A stretch of DNA of 64,000 bases, from NCBI RefSeq assembly GCF_027706145.1, contig NZ_JAQFWW010000002.1, positions 372,001 to 436,000 on the forward strand, in the 5' to 3' direction. The notes under the pieces are model-generated. The model was not told the DNA's origin. It made no database searches and saw nothing but the letters and a program-made list of their open reading frames with translations. This document shows, piece after piece, positions 55,992-64,000 of this stretch. The stretch comes from Bacillus changyiensis (lineage in GTDB: Bacteria > Bacillota > Bacilli > Bacillales > Bacillaceae). Position numbers and translations under genes: made by a program. Numbering within the stretch: position 1 is the stretch's first letter; every line of letters begins with the position of its first letter.

Positions 55992-56039
55992 AGCATACGG
56001 ACGTAAATTGAATGTAAAAGGCCTGTTAAAGAGTGTTAA
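55992..56039 (-). promoter_or_regulatory. PhoP-box promoter of the tua operon
   Basis: Four direct repeats on the minus strand: TTAACA (56034-56039), TTAACA (56024-56029), TTTACA (56013-56018), TTTACG (56002-56007), spaced 4, 5 and 5 nt, followed by a TATGCT -10 (55992-55997). This is the Bacillus PhoP consensus (TT[A/C/T]ACA repeats about every 11 nt). Predicts induction by phosphate limitation, as known for tuaA in B. subtilis. Confidence 0.92.
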
Positions 56040-56143
56040 TCATGTTATTTTTTCTTAAAAATATTATGACTTCATGTTCTTGAAACAGTGGAATCATCAT
56101 ACTATATTTTCAAACAGAACGAAAATGAAAAAAGACACAAAAA

Positions 56144-56168
56144 AAAAGCCCAAAAACGGCTTTTAGTT
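56144..56168 (-). terminator. Terminator after the GNAT pseudogene
   Basis: AAAAAGCC / GGCTTTT stem with long minus-strand T-run, next to the pseudogene stop. Confidence 0.7.
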
Positions 56169-56691
56169 TATTGCGCATTGTTTTTCCCACTCTTCTCTTA
56201 AAATGCCCATTCGAATGGAATCATAATAAACACCTTGATAAAGTCGACATTTTCTTAACCTTCCTTCTAATGTCATCTCCAACTTTTCTCCTAGTCGCAT
56301 CATCCGGAAATTTCCTGACCATGTCGTGAAACCGACTCTGACCAAAGGTAATGTTTTAAACAAATGATCGATCCAATGTTTTAAAAAAAGGGGTCCGTAT
56401 CCACCATTCCAATAGTTAGGGTCATAAATAGCAATTCCAGCTTCAAGCCAATTAGATTCTTGATGCTCCCAGTAATATGATACAACTGATGATGAATGAA
56501 CAACCCCCAGCGGTTATCTTTATAAATACTTGAAGAAAATCATTGTAAGATAATGTCTCATGTGAATAATATGGAGCATTCCATTTTTTCCACTCTGGAT
56601 GAGGTTGTTTATACACCCATTCCCAGTAGGTTTGTAAATCCTCTTCATGTCATGGTCTCATTTGAAGTTCTTTATTGATTTCAATTTCCAA
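56163..56691 (-). pseudogene. GNAT N-acetyltransferase, disrupted
   Basis: Read from TTG 56691, the frame gives EIEINKELQMRP, then an in-frame TGA (56650-56652), then HEEDLQTYWEWVYKQPHPEWKKW. Around a GGGGG run (about 56505-56515) the frame shifts and continues as SYYWEHQESNWLEAGIAIYDP, NGGYGPLFLKHW, and on through GFTTWSGNFRMMRLGEKLEMTLEGR to the stop at 56163. Pieced together this is a RimL-like GNAT acetyltransferase of about 175 residues with an acetyl-CoA loop region near FRMMRLGEKLE. One nonsense codon plus one frameshift make it a pseudogene, unless sequencing errors produced both. Confidence 0.88.
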
Positions 56692-56805
56692 ATCTTACAC
56701 CACCTAGATTTAAGTTCTGTTTTACAGTGGAAGTTGAACAGCGAAGATGGTTTACTTTTCTACGATCAATTGATGAAAAGAAATAGATAAAATTAACATC
56801 TTAAC

Positions 56806-56856
56806 AAAAAAGCTTGTCGACATATAGCCGGTTTTTCACGACTTTGTCGACAAGCT
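56806..56856 (-). terminator. Terminator of lytABC
   Basis: GCTTGTCGAC (56812-56821) / GTCGACAAGC (56846-56855), perfect 10-bp stem with 24-nt loop; T-run on the minus strand. Confidence 0.85.
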
Positions 56857-56869
56857 GAATTCAGATTTC

Positions 56870-58357
56870 TTAATAATAAGCGACAATTCCATTATAAATG
56901 GCTTTTGCAGCCTGATCTTGATAGTAGCTGCTTTTTAGCTTGCTTGCATCACTTTTGTTGGTAATAAATCCAAGTTCAACTAAACAGCTAGGCATTGTTG
57001 ATTCACGAATAACATGGAAATTTCCAGTTTTAACATCACGGTCTCTTGTATTCATCGCCTTATAAAGTCGGGTTTGAATTTCCGTTGCCAACCGTTTACT
57101 GTTTGTTGCTTGATACTTTGTATAATAATACGTTTCTGTCCCTGTAGCAGATGAGGAAGCTGAATTTGAATGGATGCTGACAAAAATATCGGCATCATTT
57201 GCTTCTGCTTTTGCTACCCGTTGAGAAAGAGTTAAATAAACGTCGGTTGATCTCGCCATAATCGGGAGTGCACCACCGCTGGATAATTTACTATAAACTT
57301 TTTTTGAAAAAGCAAGATTGACATCCTTCTCCTTGAGTCCATTAGCAGCTGCGCCAGGATCACTTCCTCCATGACCGGCATCAATAAAGATTTTTTTACC
57401 AACAATCGGATTTTTCAACTGTGAGATGACATTGGATTTCACCGAAATGGTTCCACCAAGAACAGTAAATGCCGTCATTCGATTTGAACCGATCGCTTCT
57501 CGTGTAGGTTTTGGTAAAGAACCTGCATCAGTGAACAGTACCGGTCGACCTTGTTTTGCCGCAAGCACTGAACCGGCAAGTGCATCGGCATATGTATAGC
57601 CATTACCGATAACTGCACTTTTTGTTGATGAGTAATATTTCTTGGCAATATTTCGGGCTACTTCAAAGCGGCTGTTTCCTCCAATTCGTGTTGGAGAAGC
57701 AAGCTGGCGATAGACACTGTTTGAGACGCTAATTTCACCGCCGACAACAATTGTTGATCTCGTCCCTTTACTTTTCATTGCATCTTTGGTTGGGCTTGGA
57801 ATCGAATTCGATGTCGTTAATAGAATCGGAATCCCGTTTCTCGCTGCATAAGCACCGATTGCCATACTATCAGCATATGCTGTTCCATTGGCAATGACTG
57901 CTTTTGAATTGGCTGGTAGTTTTTTCGCAATGTGTTCTGCCACTTCATAGCGGCTCACTCCACCGATTCGCTCTACTGTAGACACACCAAGTTTTTTAAT
58001 TTCACTCACGACTTGGTTGCTAACACTGATCGTTCCCCCGATTATAATCACTTTTCTCGGTTTTAATTGACTGATTCTGTTTTTAGTAGGTGTTGTCAGT
58101 TTTGACGATTCTGTTAATAGAATTGGTGCATTGTTTTTATATGCAAGTGGTGTAGCCGAAAGAACATCAGCATATGCTTTTCCATTTGCGACAACAACTG
58201 TGCTTGCACTGCTCCACCCTTGTTTTGAGACATTGACTGCTACTTCATAACGGCTGACACCATCTAATCTTGTGGCAGATTGTGCTGCAAATACATTTGG
58301 TACAAACATGATCAGCCCCAATACAATGATTGGTATGCTTCTTAATAAACCCCGCAA
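56870..58357 (-). CDS. lytC: N-acetylmuramoyl-L-alanine amidase LytC
   Basis: 495 residues. Signal peptide (1-25), three cell-wall-binding type 2 repeats (about 28-310, each with RYEVA/RFEVA and IIGGTISVSNQV-like phrases), and a C-terminal Amidase_3 domain (about 320-495): FIDAGHGGSDPGAAANG, catalytic Glu in LKEKDVNLAF, SIHSNSASS, and VELGFITN with the second Glu. Main vegetative autolysin, motility related through SigD. TTG 58357 with GGAGGAG 6-7 nt upstream; TTG 58372 overlaps the SD. Confidence 0.95.
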   Translation of the reverse strand: MRGLLRSIPIIVLGLIMFVPNVFAAQSATRLDGVSRYEVAVNVSKQGWSSASTVVVANGKAYADVLSATPLAYKNNAPILLTESSKLTTPTKNRISQLKPRKVIIIGGTISVSNQVVSEIKKLGVSTVERIGGVSRYEVAEHIAKKLPANSKAVIANGTAYADSMAIGAYAARNGIPILLTTSNSIPSPTKDAMKSKGTRSTIVVGGEISVSNSVYRQLASPTRIGGNSRFEVARNIAKKYYSSTKSAVIGNGYTYADALAGSVLAAKQGRPVLFTDAGSLPKPTREAIGSNRMTAFTVLGGTISVKSNVISQLKNPIVGKKIFIDAGHGGSDPGAAANGLKEKDVNLAFSKKVYSKLSSGGALPIMARSTDVYLTLSQRVAKAEANDADIFVSIHSNSASSSATGTETYYYTKYQATNSKRLATEIQTRLYKAMNTRDRDVKTGNFHVIRESTMPSCLVELGFITNKSDASKLKSSYYQDQAAKAIYNGIVAYY

Positions 58358-58455
58358 AGAAATCTCCTCCAAAATAACATTTATTGTAATAATCCCCTAA
58401 TAAATGAATATAGGAGGCTCAAAACGGCCTCCCTTTGTCTCTTTATCTATCAATA

Positions 58456-60594
58456 TTAATAATTTGATAGCGTTGTTCCCGGGTAATAAAAGCTTAAGAT
58501 CGACCGATAACTGTGTCCAGCTGCAGCTCTATAGTTTGCACCATACTGGCTCATTCCGATACCATGTCCAAAGCCCTTACCTTTAATCGTAAAAGCGCTT
58601 GAACTGTCTGTTACTGACGCGTATGTGCTCTTCATATTCATGCCGCCAAGCATCGATCTTAATTGGGTTGTTGTCACGGAAATCGTTGCCGTTTTTTCTG
58701 TTAGACTTCCGCTTGAAGTAATATAACCTTTTGATTTTTCTTTTACAAAATACGAAAAACGAATCTCTGCTGTTTTTGGTCGATGGCCCTTCGTTTTCGT
58801 GCTGCTTAGTTTTACACTTGATATTTTCGTAATTTTAATTGAATCAGCACTACTGTATTTATTTTTAATAAACCATTTTTTCAAGCCAGATAAATAGGAA
58901 GCATTTTTTTCATTTGTTTTGCTCCACCATGAACTTGGCTTTTTTAGATCTAGGCTGCTTTTGCTAAGCTGTGTTTTATAGAGTGGTACCGACCAGCTTC
59001 TTTTCGGATCATATTTATCCTCTTTAGCTGGCAAATACGAAACTTGACCACTCCATACCTCACCATTGGCTTCGGTAAAACCACCATTGCTCGATGAATA
59101 AACAGCTGAAATTAACCGGCCATTATATTTTAAAACTTTTCCTTTTGTGGCGTTTACAATCTCAGATGTTCTTGAATTCCAATCATAACCACCATATACC
59201 TGAAAGGCTTGTGAATCTGCTACTGTTTTTCCGGTAGAATTAGCAGAATACGTTCTGGCTGCTACAGCTTGAGCTTTTAATGCTTCTTTTTGCCAGCTAG
59301 CAGGCATTTCATGCGGTACAACACCCTTTAAATAATCCTCGAATGGAATATTAACATTGATCGGACGAACATACTTGTTCGATTCTACCGTAAACTGCAT
59401 GTTCCCCATATATTTTCTTCCGTTTATACTAATCGTATTTGAAGTCGAATACGATTTTGATGCTGCAGTAAACGAAGACCCAAGGGATTTAATGGCTTTC
59501 CCATTTTGATAGAGTACAAGTTTCCCGCTTTTTACTGCAACAGAATAGCCTTTTCCTGAAAGATTACCTGTCAATTTATTTTTCAACGTATCTGCTATTG
59601 AGATGTTTCCGCCAAGCAATGCATAACTTTTGGTACCTTTTGCTGCTAGTACATCAGCAACCGGTGAAGGCAGGCTCTTTGATTCGACAAGCAAGAGAGG
59701 GCTTCCTTGCTTTGCGGCGAGAACTGATCCCGCTAAGGCATCCGCAAATGTTGTCCCATTTGACAAAAACACTTTTGAAGCGTTCATATTGAGTTGCTTA
59801 ACAATATTTGCGGATACCTGATATCTGGAGACGCCACCAATGCGTTGGACAGACGCCTTTTTCTTCAAAGTTCTCTCGACACCAGTACTGACACTCAATG
59901 AACCACCAACAATTGTTACTTTACTTGGGATTTTATAATCACCGCGAATATTGTTATCACCTGCTAGGAGGATCGGATAACCATTCGCTGCTGCATATGG
60001 CGCAATTGATAGAGCGTCTGTAAAGACCATTCCTGTCGCCACAACAGCTTGACTGTAATTTCCCATGCGGTTGGCAATGTTTTTCGATACTTCATAACGC
60101 GTTGCTCCACCAATACGATCAATAGATCCATATTTTCTTAGTGTTTTTTCAACGTTTTTCGAAACACTTATGGTTCCCCCAATAATTAAAATATGATCAG
60201 GGTTTAATTTAGCAATCTCACTATTTGTCTTAGGTGTTAATGACTTTGCATCTGTTAATAAAATTGGTGCATCATACTTTTTGGCTAATGGTGTTGCGGA
60301 AAGTGCATCTGCAAAGGCATCACGGTTAACAACAACAACCGTTTTCGGATTTTTCCATCCTGCTGAAGCTACACTGTTTGCAACATCAAAACGTGTCGTT
60401 CCTCCATACCGAGTGGCTGAGGCGACTCCCGGAATCTGATAAGAGCCGGAAATATCAACACTAATACTAGACTTATTGCCAAGATAGTTACTAAGTTTCA
60501 CCGAAATCTTTTTTTCAGCAGCATGTGCTGACTGAGTAAACAGCAAGGCTGTTGCAGTTACAGACGACAGAAGCAATAGCTTCAATTTTTTCAA
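58456..60594 (-). CDS. lytB: Amidase modifier LytB (SpoIID-like)
   Basis: 712 residues. Signal peptide (1-25, SAHA-AEK), three CWB2 repeats (about 60-345; RYGGTTRFDVANSVASAGW, RIGGATRYEVSKNIA, RIGGVSRYQVSANI) and a SpoIID/LytB domain (about 420-700: YLKGVVPHEMPASWQKEALKAQAVAARTY, GHGIGMSQYGANY). LytB enhances LytC and is exported to the wall. TTG start with AGGGGTGA upstream. Middle gene of lytABC; 29 nt after lytA. Confidence 0.95.
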   Translation of the reverse strand: MKKLKLLLLSSVTATALLFTQSAHAAEKKISVKLSNYLGNKSSISVDISGSYQIPGVASATRYGGTTRFDVANSVASAGWKNPKTVVVVNRDAFADALSATPLAKKYDAPILLTDAKSLTPKTNSEIAKLNPDHILIIGGTISVSKNVEKTLRKYGSIDRIGGATRYEVSKNIANRMGNYSQAVVATGMVFTDALSIAPYAAANGYPILLAGDNNIRGDYKIPSKVTIVGGSLSVSTGVERTLKKKASVQRIGGVSRYQVSANIVKQLNMNASKVFLSNGTTFADALAGSVLAAKQGSPLLLVESKSLPSPVADVLAAKGTKSYALLGGNISIADTLKNKLTGNLSGKGYSVAVKSGKLVLYQNGKAIKSLGSSFTAASKSYSTSNTISINGRKYMGNMQFTVESNKYVRPINVNIPFEDYLKGVVPHEMPASWQKEALKAQAVAARTYSANSTGKTVADSQAFQVYGGYDWNSRTSEIVNATKGKVLKYNGRLISAVYSSSNGGFTEANGEVWSGQVSYLPAKEDKYDPKRSWSVPLYKTQLSKSSLDLKKPSSWWSKTNEKNASYLSGLKKWFIKNKYSSADSIKITKISSVKLSSTKTKGHRPKTAEIRFSYFVKEKSKGYITSSGSLTEKTATISVTTTQLRSMLGGMNMKSTYASVTDSSSAFTIKGKGFGHGIGMSQYGANYRAAAGHSYRSILSFYYPGTTLSNY

Positions 60595-60623
60595 AACGTA
60601 TTAGTCACCCCTAACAATTCTTG

Positions 60624-61106
60624 TTATTTAGTCTCAATACTTTCAAGGTTTAAAACTCCGTGCTCACCTTTTGAATATTTAATTGTCACTTTTTGTCCTT
60701 CTTTAATCGTTGCGACTTTTTCTTGCAGTTCTGTGCCGACTTGAATTGGTGTTTCTTTTCCATCAATGTTGACTGCAACCGTGTGACTATCAGCCAAACC
60801 GGCAAAAGAGCCTTCTTTCGTTATGATGTCTTTGCTTTCAGCGCTTTTTTTACTTTCTGTGTTTTCTTCGTTTTTAGCGCTCTCTTTGCTTTCTGCATTT
60901 TCTTCGTTTTTAGCGCTCTCTTTGCTTTCTGCGTTTTCTTCGTTTTTAGCGCTCTCTTTGCTTTCTGCGTTTTCTTTGTTTTCTGTTTTCTGCTGGTCAG
61001 ATTTTGGTTGGTCTCCGCTAGATTTTGACTGTTCCGCGGTTCCGCAAGCCGACAACACGATCAGCAATGAAAACATCAAGATTGTGAGTTTTTTCATTTT
61101 ATTCAC
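60624..61106 (-). CDS. lytA: LytA lipoprotein with expanded 12-residue repeats
   Basis: 160 residues, versus about 102 in B. subtilis. Lipoprotein signal with lipobox LSAC (Cys21), then a low-complexity K/E/S/N region made of near-perfect ENAESKESAKNE repeats (three full copies plus a degenerate one, about residues 46-93), then a small C-terminal domain (SHTVAVNIDGKETPIQVG...). Thought to help secretion of LytB and LytC. The size difference is explained by the repeat array. SigD-type promoter upstream. Confidence 0.9.
   Translation of the reverse strand: MNKMKKLTILMFSLLIVLSACGTAEQSKSSGDQPKSDQQKTENKENAESKESAKNEENAESKESAKNEENAESKESAKNEENTESKKSAESKDIITKEGSFAGLADSHTVAVNIDGKETPIQVGTELQEKVATIKEGQKVTIKYSKGEHGVLNLESIETK
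60858..60980 (-). repeat. 36-bp minisatellite within lytA
   Basis: Tandem 36-nt units (plus-strand phase beginning AGCGCTCTCTTTGCTTTCTG), differing at only one or two bases (for example gcattt versus gcgttt). Unit length is a multiple of three, so gain or loss keeps the frame. Confidence 0.85.
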
Positions 61107-61116
61107 CTCTCCCTAT

Positions 61117-61144
61117 GTATCGACAAATTCAAACAGACTTTTTA
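61117..61144 (-). promoter_or_regulatory. SigD-like promoter of lytABC
   Basis: TAAA (61141-61144), 16 nt, GTCGATAC (61117-61124) on the minus strand; 6 of 8 in the -10. Matches the known SigD control of lytABC in B. subtilis. Confidence 0.65.
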
Positions 61145-61238
61145 ATTATAACGCAAATTTTCGTCTGTTCACGTATTTTTATGAAACATTTTCTAAAAAA
61201 TTTTCGTCTTCTTAAAAAATATATCTAGTATTTTCTTG

Positions 61239-61266
61239 TTGTATTCGAGGCGAAAAAACTTATAAT
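61239..61266 (+). promoter_or_regulatory. SigA-type promoter of tagU
   Basis: TTGTAT (61239-61244), 16 nt, TATAAT (61261-61266), 34 nt before the tagU ATG. Confidence 0.65.
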
Positions 61267-61300
61267 CAAAGTTGTAGACTATTAAAAAGGTGAGGGCTAT

Positions 61301-62227
61301 ATGAGAGCTGAAAAAAGGAAGAAAAAGAAGAAAATACTGATTACAATCATTGCTTTAATTGCTGTTTTTGTTTTTTCTACAGGCGGTTATGCATATTATT
61401 TATGGCAAAAGGCTGCTTCGACTGTGGCCAATATCCATCAACCAATTGAAAAGTCGAAAAAGCGCGATTCTGATATTGATATTAATAATCAAGATCCATT
61501 TTCCGTTCTGATCATGGGTGTTGATGAACGTAAAAATGATAAAGGTCGGGCAGACTCCCTCATCTATATGACAGTCAATGCCAAAACAAAAACGACCGAA
61601 ATGGTCAGCATTCCGCGTGATACGTATACAGAAATTATCGGTCGGGGGAAGACTGATAAGATCAACCACTCCTATGCATTTGGCGGTGTCCAAATGACAG
61701 TGGATACGGTGGAAAATTTACTTGATGTTCCTGTTGATTATTTCATTAAGGTCAATATGGAAAGCTTTAGAGATACCGTCGATACCCTTGGTGGTGTGAC
61801 AGTAAACAGTAAATTTGCTTTTAATTTTGAAGGGCATTCATTCGCTAAAGGAAACATTACCTTAAATGGTGATGAAGCACTCGCATACACAAGAATGAGA
61901 AAACAAGATCCAAACGGTGATTTCGGCCGTCAAGACAGACAGCGCCAAGTGATTGAAGGAATTATTAATGAAGGTGCTAGCATTTCTTCAGTTACAAAGT
62001 TTAGCGACATGTTCAATGTGATTGAGAAAAACGTCAAAACAAACTTAACCTTTGATGATATGTGGGATATTCAATCAGGCTACAAAGATGCTCGATCAAA
62101 CATCACTCAGCATCAGCTTAAAGGTAATGGCACGAAAATAAATGGAATCTACTATTACAAGGTTGATGACAGTTCCCTGTCTGAGATAACTGCCAAATTA
62201 AAACAAAATCTTGACTTAAAAAAATAA
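61301..62227 (+). CDS. tagU: LCP-family wall polymer ligase TagU (LytR)
   Basis: 308 residues. Basic cytosolic start, membrane segment (about 10-34), extracellular LCP domain with LIMGVDERKNDKGRADSLIYMTVN, SIPRDTYTEIIGRGKTDKINHSYAFGG and EALAYTRMRKQDPNGDFGRQDRQRQ. Second LCP paralogue in the window besides yvhJ. Transfers anionic polymers to peptidoglycan; first described as attenuator of lytABC, from which it is divergently transcribed. Confidence 0.95.
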   Translation: MRAEKRKKKKKILITIIALIAVFVFSTGGYAYYLWQKAASTVANIHQPIEKSKKRDSDIDINNQDPFSVLIMGVDERKNDKGRADSLIYMTVNAKTKTTEMVSIPRDTYTEIIGRGKTDKINHSYAFGGVQMTVDTVENLLDVPVDYFIKVNMESFRDTVDTLGGVTVNSKFAFNFEGHSFAKGNITLNGDEALAYTRMRKQDPNGDFGRQDRQRQVIEGIINEGASISSVTKFSDMFNVIEKNVKTNLTFDDMWDIQSGYKDARSNITQHQLKGNGTKINGIYYYKVDDSSLSEITAKLKQNLDLKK

Positions 62228-62229
62228 TT

Positions 62230-62264
62230 AAAAAAGAAGCCTCCTGCGGGAAGCTTCTTTTTTT
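62230..62264. terminator. Bidirectional terminator between tagU and mnaA
   Basis: AAAAAGAAGC / GCTTCTTTTT stem with A-run and T-run on either side. Confidence 0.88.
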
Positions 62265-63405
62265 AGATGCCTTGAACCAAATCAGGCAGTTCACTTCGGT
62301 ATCCATAGTAATAAAGTAGCAATGCCGCAATCCGTCGAGATGCTTGGCCATCACCATAGGGATTTGAGGCACGGGACATTTTAGCATATTCAGCTTCATC
62401 GGTTAACAATTGTTTTGTCAGTTGATAGACTGTTTCCTCATCTGTTCCCGCTAGCTTCAATGTGCCCGCTTTCACTCCTTCAGGACGCTCGGTCGTATCG
62501 CGAAGCACAAGTACCGGTTTCCCGAGTGATGGGGCCTCTTCTTGAACTCCCCCTGAATCTGTCAAAATCAAATGAGCTCTGGCGGCAAAGTTATGAAAGT
62601 CCACAACTTCTAACGGATCAATTAAATGGACACGGTCAATGCCACCTAATTGCTTCGAAGCTACTTCCCGTACAACCGGATTAAGATGGACTGGATAAAC
62701 AACCTGAACATCGGTAAATTCCTCGACAATATGACGAATCGCCTTAAAGATATTTTCCATTGGCCGCCCTAAGTTCTCTCGGCGATGGGCTGTCAGTAAG
62801 ATCATTCTATCCCCATTTAGTTTATCAAGGACAGGGTGTGAATAGCTGTCTTTGACCGTCGTCTTGAGAGCATCAATTGCCGTATTTCCAGTCACAAAAA
62901 TCGTGTCCGAATTCTTATTTTCCTGTAACAAATTTTGCTTTGCTTGGCTTGTTGGCGCAAAATGCAGATCAGCAATCGATCCTGTTAGCTGTCGATTTAA
63001 CTCTTCCGGAAATGGAGAATATTTGTTTTTCGTCCGAAGCCCTGCCTCTACATGTCCGACAGATATTTGATGATAGAATGCGGCAAGACTTCCAGCAAAA
63101 GTCGTTGTTGTATCACCATGTACAAGGACAATATCAGGCTTCACTTTTTGAAACAATTGATCAAGCTTAACTAGTGCATTTGATGTCAGTTCCGCCAATG
63201 TCTGTCTGTCTTTCATAATATTTAAATCGAAATCAGGTTTAATATGAAAGGCTTCTAGAACTTGATCAAGCATTTGCCTGTGCTGTGCTGTGACCGTTAC
63301 AAATGATTCTATTTCCGGATGTCTCCTTAATTCAAGGACGAGCGGCGCCATTTTAATCGCTTCAGGACGTGTGCCAAAGACTGTCATCACTTTTAATGTT
63401 TTCAT
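62263..63405 (-). CDS. mnaA: UDP-N-acetylglucosamine 2-epimerase MnaA
   Basis: 380 residues. VMTVFGTRPEAIKMAPLVLEL N-terminus, catalytic-site residues in VHGDTTTTFAGSLAAF and VEAGLRT, LLTAHRRENLG, TDSGGVQEEAPSLGKPVLVLRDTTERPEG. Makes UDP-ManNAc for the teichoic acid linkage unit. ATG overlaps the upstream gene stop by 4 nt (ATGA), so it is translationally coupled to that gene. Confidence 0.97.
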   Translation of the reverse strand: MKTLKVMTVFGTRPEAIKMAPLVLELRRHPEIESFVTVTAQHRQMLDQVLEAFHIKPDFDLNIMKDRQTLAELTSNALVKLDQLFQKVKPDIVLVHGDTTTTFAGSLAAFYHQISVGHVEAGLRTKNKYSPFPEELNRQLTGSIADLHFAPTSQAKQNLLQENKNSDTIFVTGNTAIDALKTTVKDSYSHPVLDKLNGDRMILLTAHRRENLGRPMENIFKAIRHIVEEFTDVQVVYPVHLNPVVREVASKQLGGIDRVHLIDPLEVVDFHNFAARAHLILTDSGGVQEEAPSLGKPVLVLRDTTERPEGVKAGTLKLAGTDEETVYQLTKQLLTDEAEYAKMSRASNPYGDGQASRRIAALLLYYYGYRSELPDLVQGI

Positions 63406-64000
63406 TTTGATGTCACCTGTTTTCTGTATGAACGACTTGTTATATAAAATGTTGAGTGATTTGCTTTAAGTTGAACATCAACTTTCCGTTCGCTTTTTAA
63501 GAACCATCGTTTCCTATGAATAAGGTAAGTACAAAGCGAGGCAGAAAAATCTTGTTGTATTGGGTCTAGCTTCGTTTGATACGAGTTGATAAATATGTCA
63601 ACATCACCTTTAAATATGTGAGCAGAAGCTATTTTATCAGCAATTAAATGCCGCGAAATGTTTATCTCTGTTTGATTCGGTTTTGTTATGATGTCTTTTA
63701 CCGGTACTAATAGTTCTTGATTGTTTATTTTAAACAACAGGATTGATTTTTGCGGAAAAAACAGTTGTTGTTTAGGGATCTTGATTGTAAGGTAAGAACT
63801 TGGGTCATGTGAAATTTCAACCTTCAAAGCGGTATTATGCGCCTTGAATTCCAAAGAAAGATTGTCAAAGTCCTTTGTAAAATAAGGTTTTACAGTATAG
63901 GTACTAAAACCATTATTCCCGAGAAACCTTGCATGGCTCTTGTATTGATATGGTTGTCTATTTCTGCCGATGCGACCACGTCTCCGATAGCCATCAATGT
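63402..64000 (-). CDS. C-terminal part of an unrecognised protein (5' end beyond window)
   Basis: The frame is open from 64000 to the stop at 63402; about 198 residues are visible, including GYRRRGRIGRNRQPYQYKSH and NGFSTYTVKPYFTKD before the TTG at 63854 that might be mistaken for a start. The region is rich in aromatic, Lys and beta-strand residues, without membrane segment. Coupling to mnaA suggests a wall-polymer enzyme (for example the C-terminal part of a TagF/Gga-type glycosyl- or glycerophosphotransferase), but no motif proves this. Confidence 0.75.
   Translation of the reverse strand, partial: IDGYRRRGRIGRNRQPYQYKSHARFLGNNGFSTYTVKPYFTKDFDNLSLEFKAHNTALKVEISHDPSSYLTIKIPKQQLFFPQKSILLFKINNQELLVPVKDIITKPNQTEINISRHLIADKIASAHIFKGDVDIFINSYQTKLDPIQQDFSASLCTYLIHRKRWFLKSERKVDVQLKANHSTFYITSRSYRKQVTSK

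Noticed and set aside
60693-61215. Plus-strand ORFs of 111 and 130 codons over lytA (Phe/Ser-rich repeats)
   Set aside because: They are the antisense of the lytA minisatellite and carry no start signals.

Overview
The window is chromosomal DNA of a Bacillus of the B. subtilis type (low-GC Firmicute). Gene order follows the B. subtilis yvlBCD - uvrAB - csbA - minJ - swrA - ctpB - ftsXE - cccB - yvjA - prfB - secA - hpf - fliTSD - flaG - hag - csrA - fliW - yviE - flgLK - flgN - flgM - yvyF - comF - degV - degUS - yvyE - yvhJ - tagO - tua - lytCBA - tagU - mnaA arrangement almost gene for gene, nearly all on the minus strand. No rRNA, tRNA, CRISPR array, prophage or intact insertion sequence was seen. 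The genus call rests on synteny and protein resemblance recalled from B. subtilis; the species is not determined. 

Region by region (coordinates ascending; transcription mostly runs right to left). 1-7.5 kb: a SigW-type envelope-stress operon (yvlBCD, without an intact yvlA) and the SOS excision-repair genes uvrBA under a perfect LexA box. 7.8-15.9 kb: division and envelope genes (minJ, the motility activator swrA, ctpB, a coiled-coil M23 endopeptidase next to ftsX-ftsE, cccB, yvjA). 16-20.5 kb: prfB with its programmed +1 frameshift, secA and the ribosome hibernation factor hpf. 20.7-37 kb: late flagellar genes. Where B. subtilis has one hag gene, this window has seven intact flagellin genes in tandem (23833-31629). 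Six carry their own SigD promoter and a leader hairpin that looks like the CsrA site BS1; six are followed by a near-identical terminator. csrA, fliW, fliS and flgM, which control flagellin output, flank the array. 37-42.7 kb: competence operon comF, degV and the DegS-DegU two-component system. 42.9-46 kb: yvyE, LCP ligase yvhJ and tagO. 46-56 kb: the phosphate-starvation teichuronic acid operon tuaABCD-(epimerase)-EFGH behind a four-repeat Pho box, with one extra epimerase gene compared with B. subtilis. 56-64 kb: a broken GNAT acetyltransferase, the SigD-type autolysin operon lytABC, divergent tagU, mnaA and the 3' end of an unrecognised gene running off the window. 

Much of the window works as one module: DegSU and SwrA set motility commitment, FlgM/SigD drive flgM-flgK-flgL, flaG-fliDST, the hag array and lytABC, and CsrA/FliW meter flagellin translation. 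The feature that stands out most is the seven-gene flagellin array: three protein subtypes, a 400-bp perfectly identical direct repeat, mosaic gene ends, and one copy (hag6) that lacks both SigD promoter and CsrA hairpin and seems to be translated from a bicistronic message with hag7.
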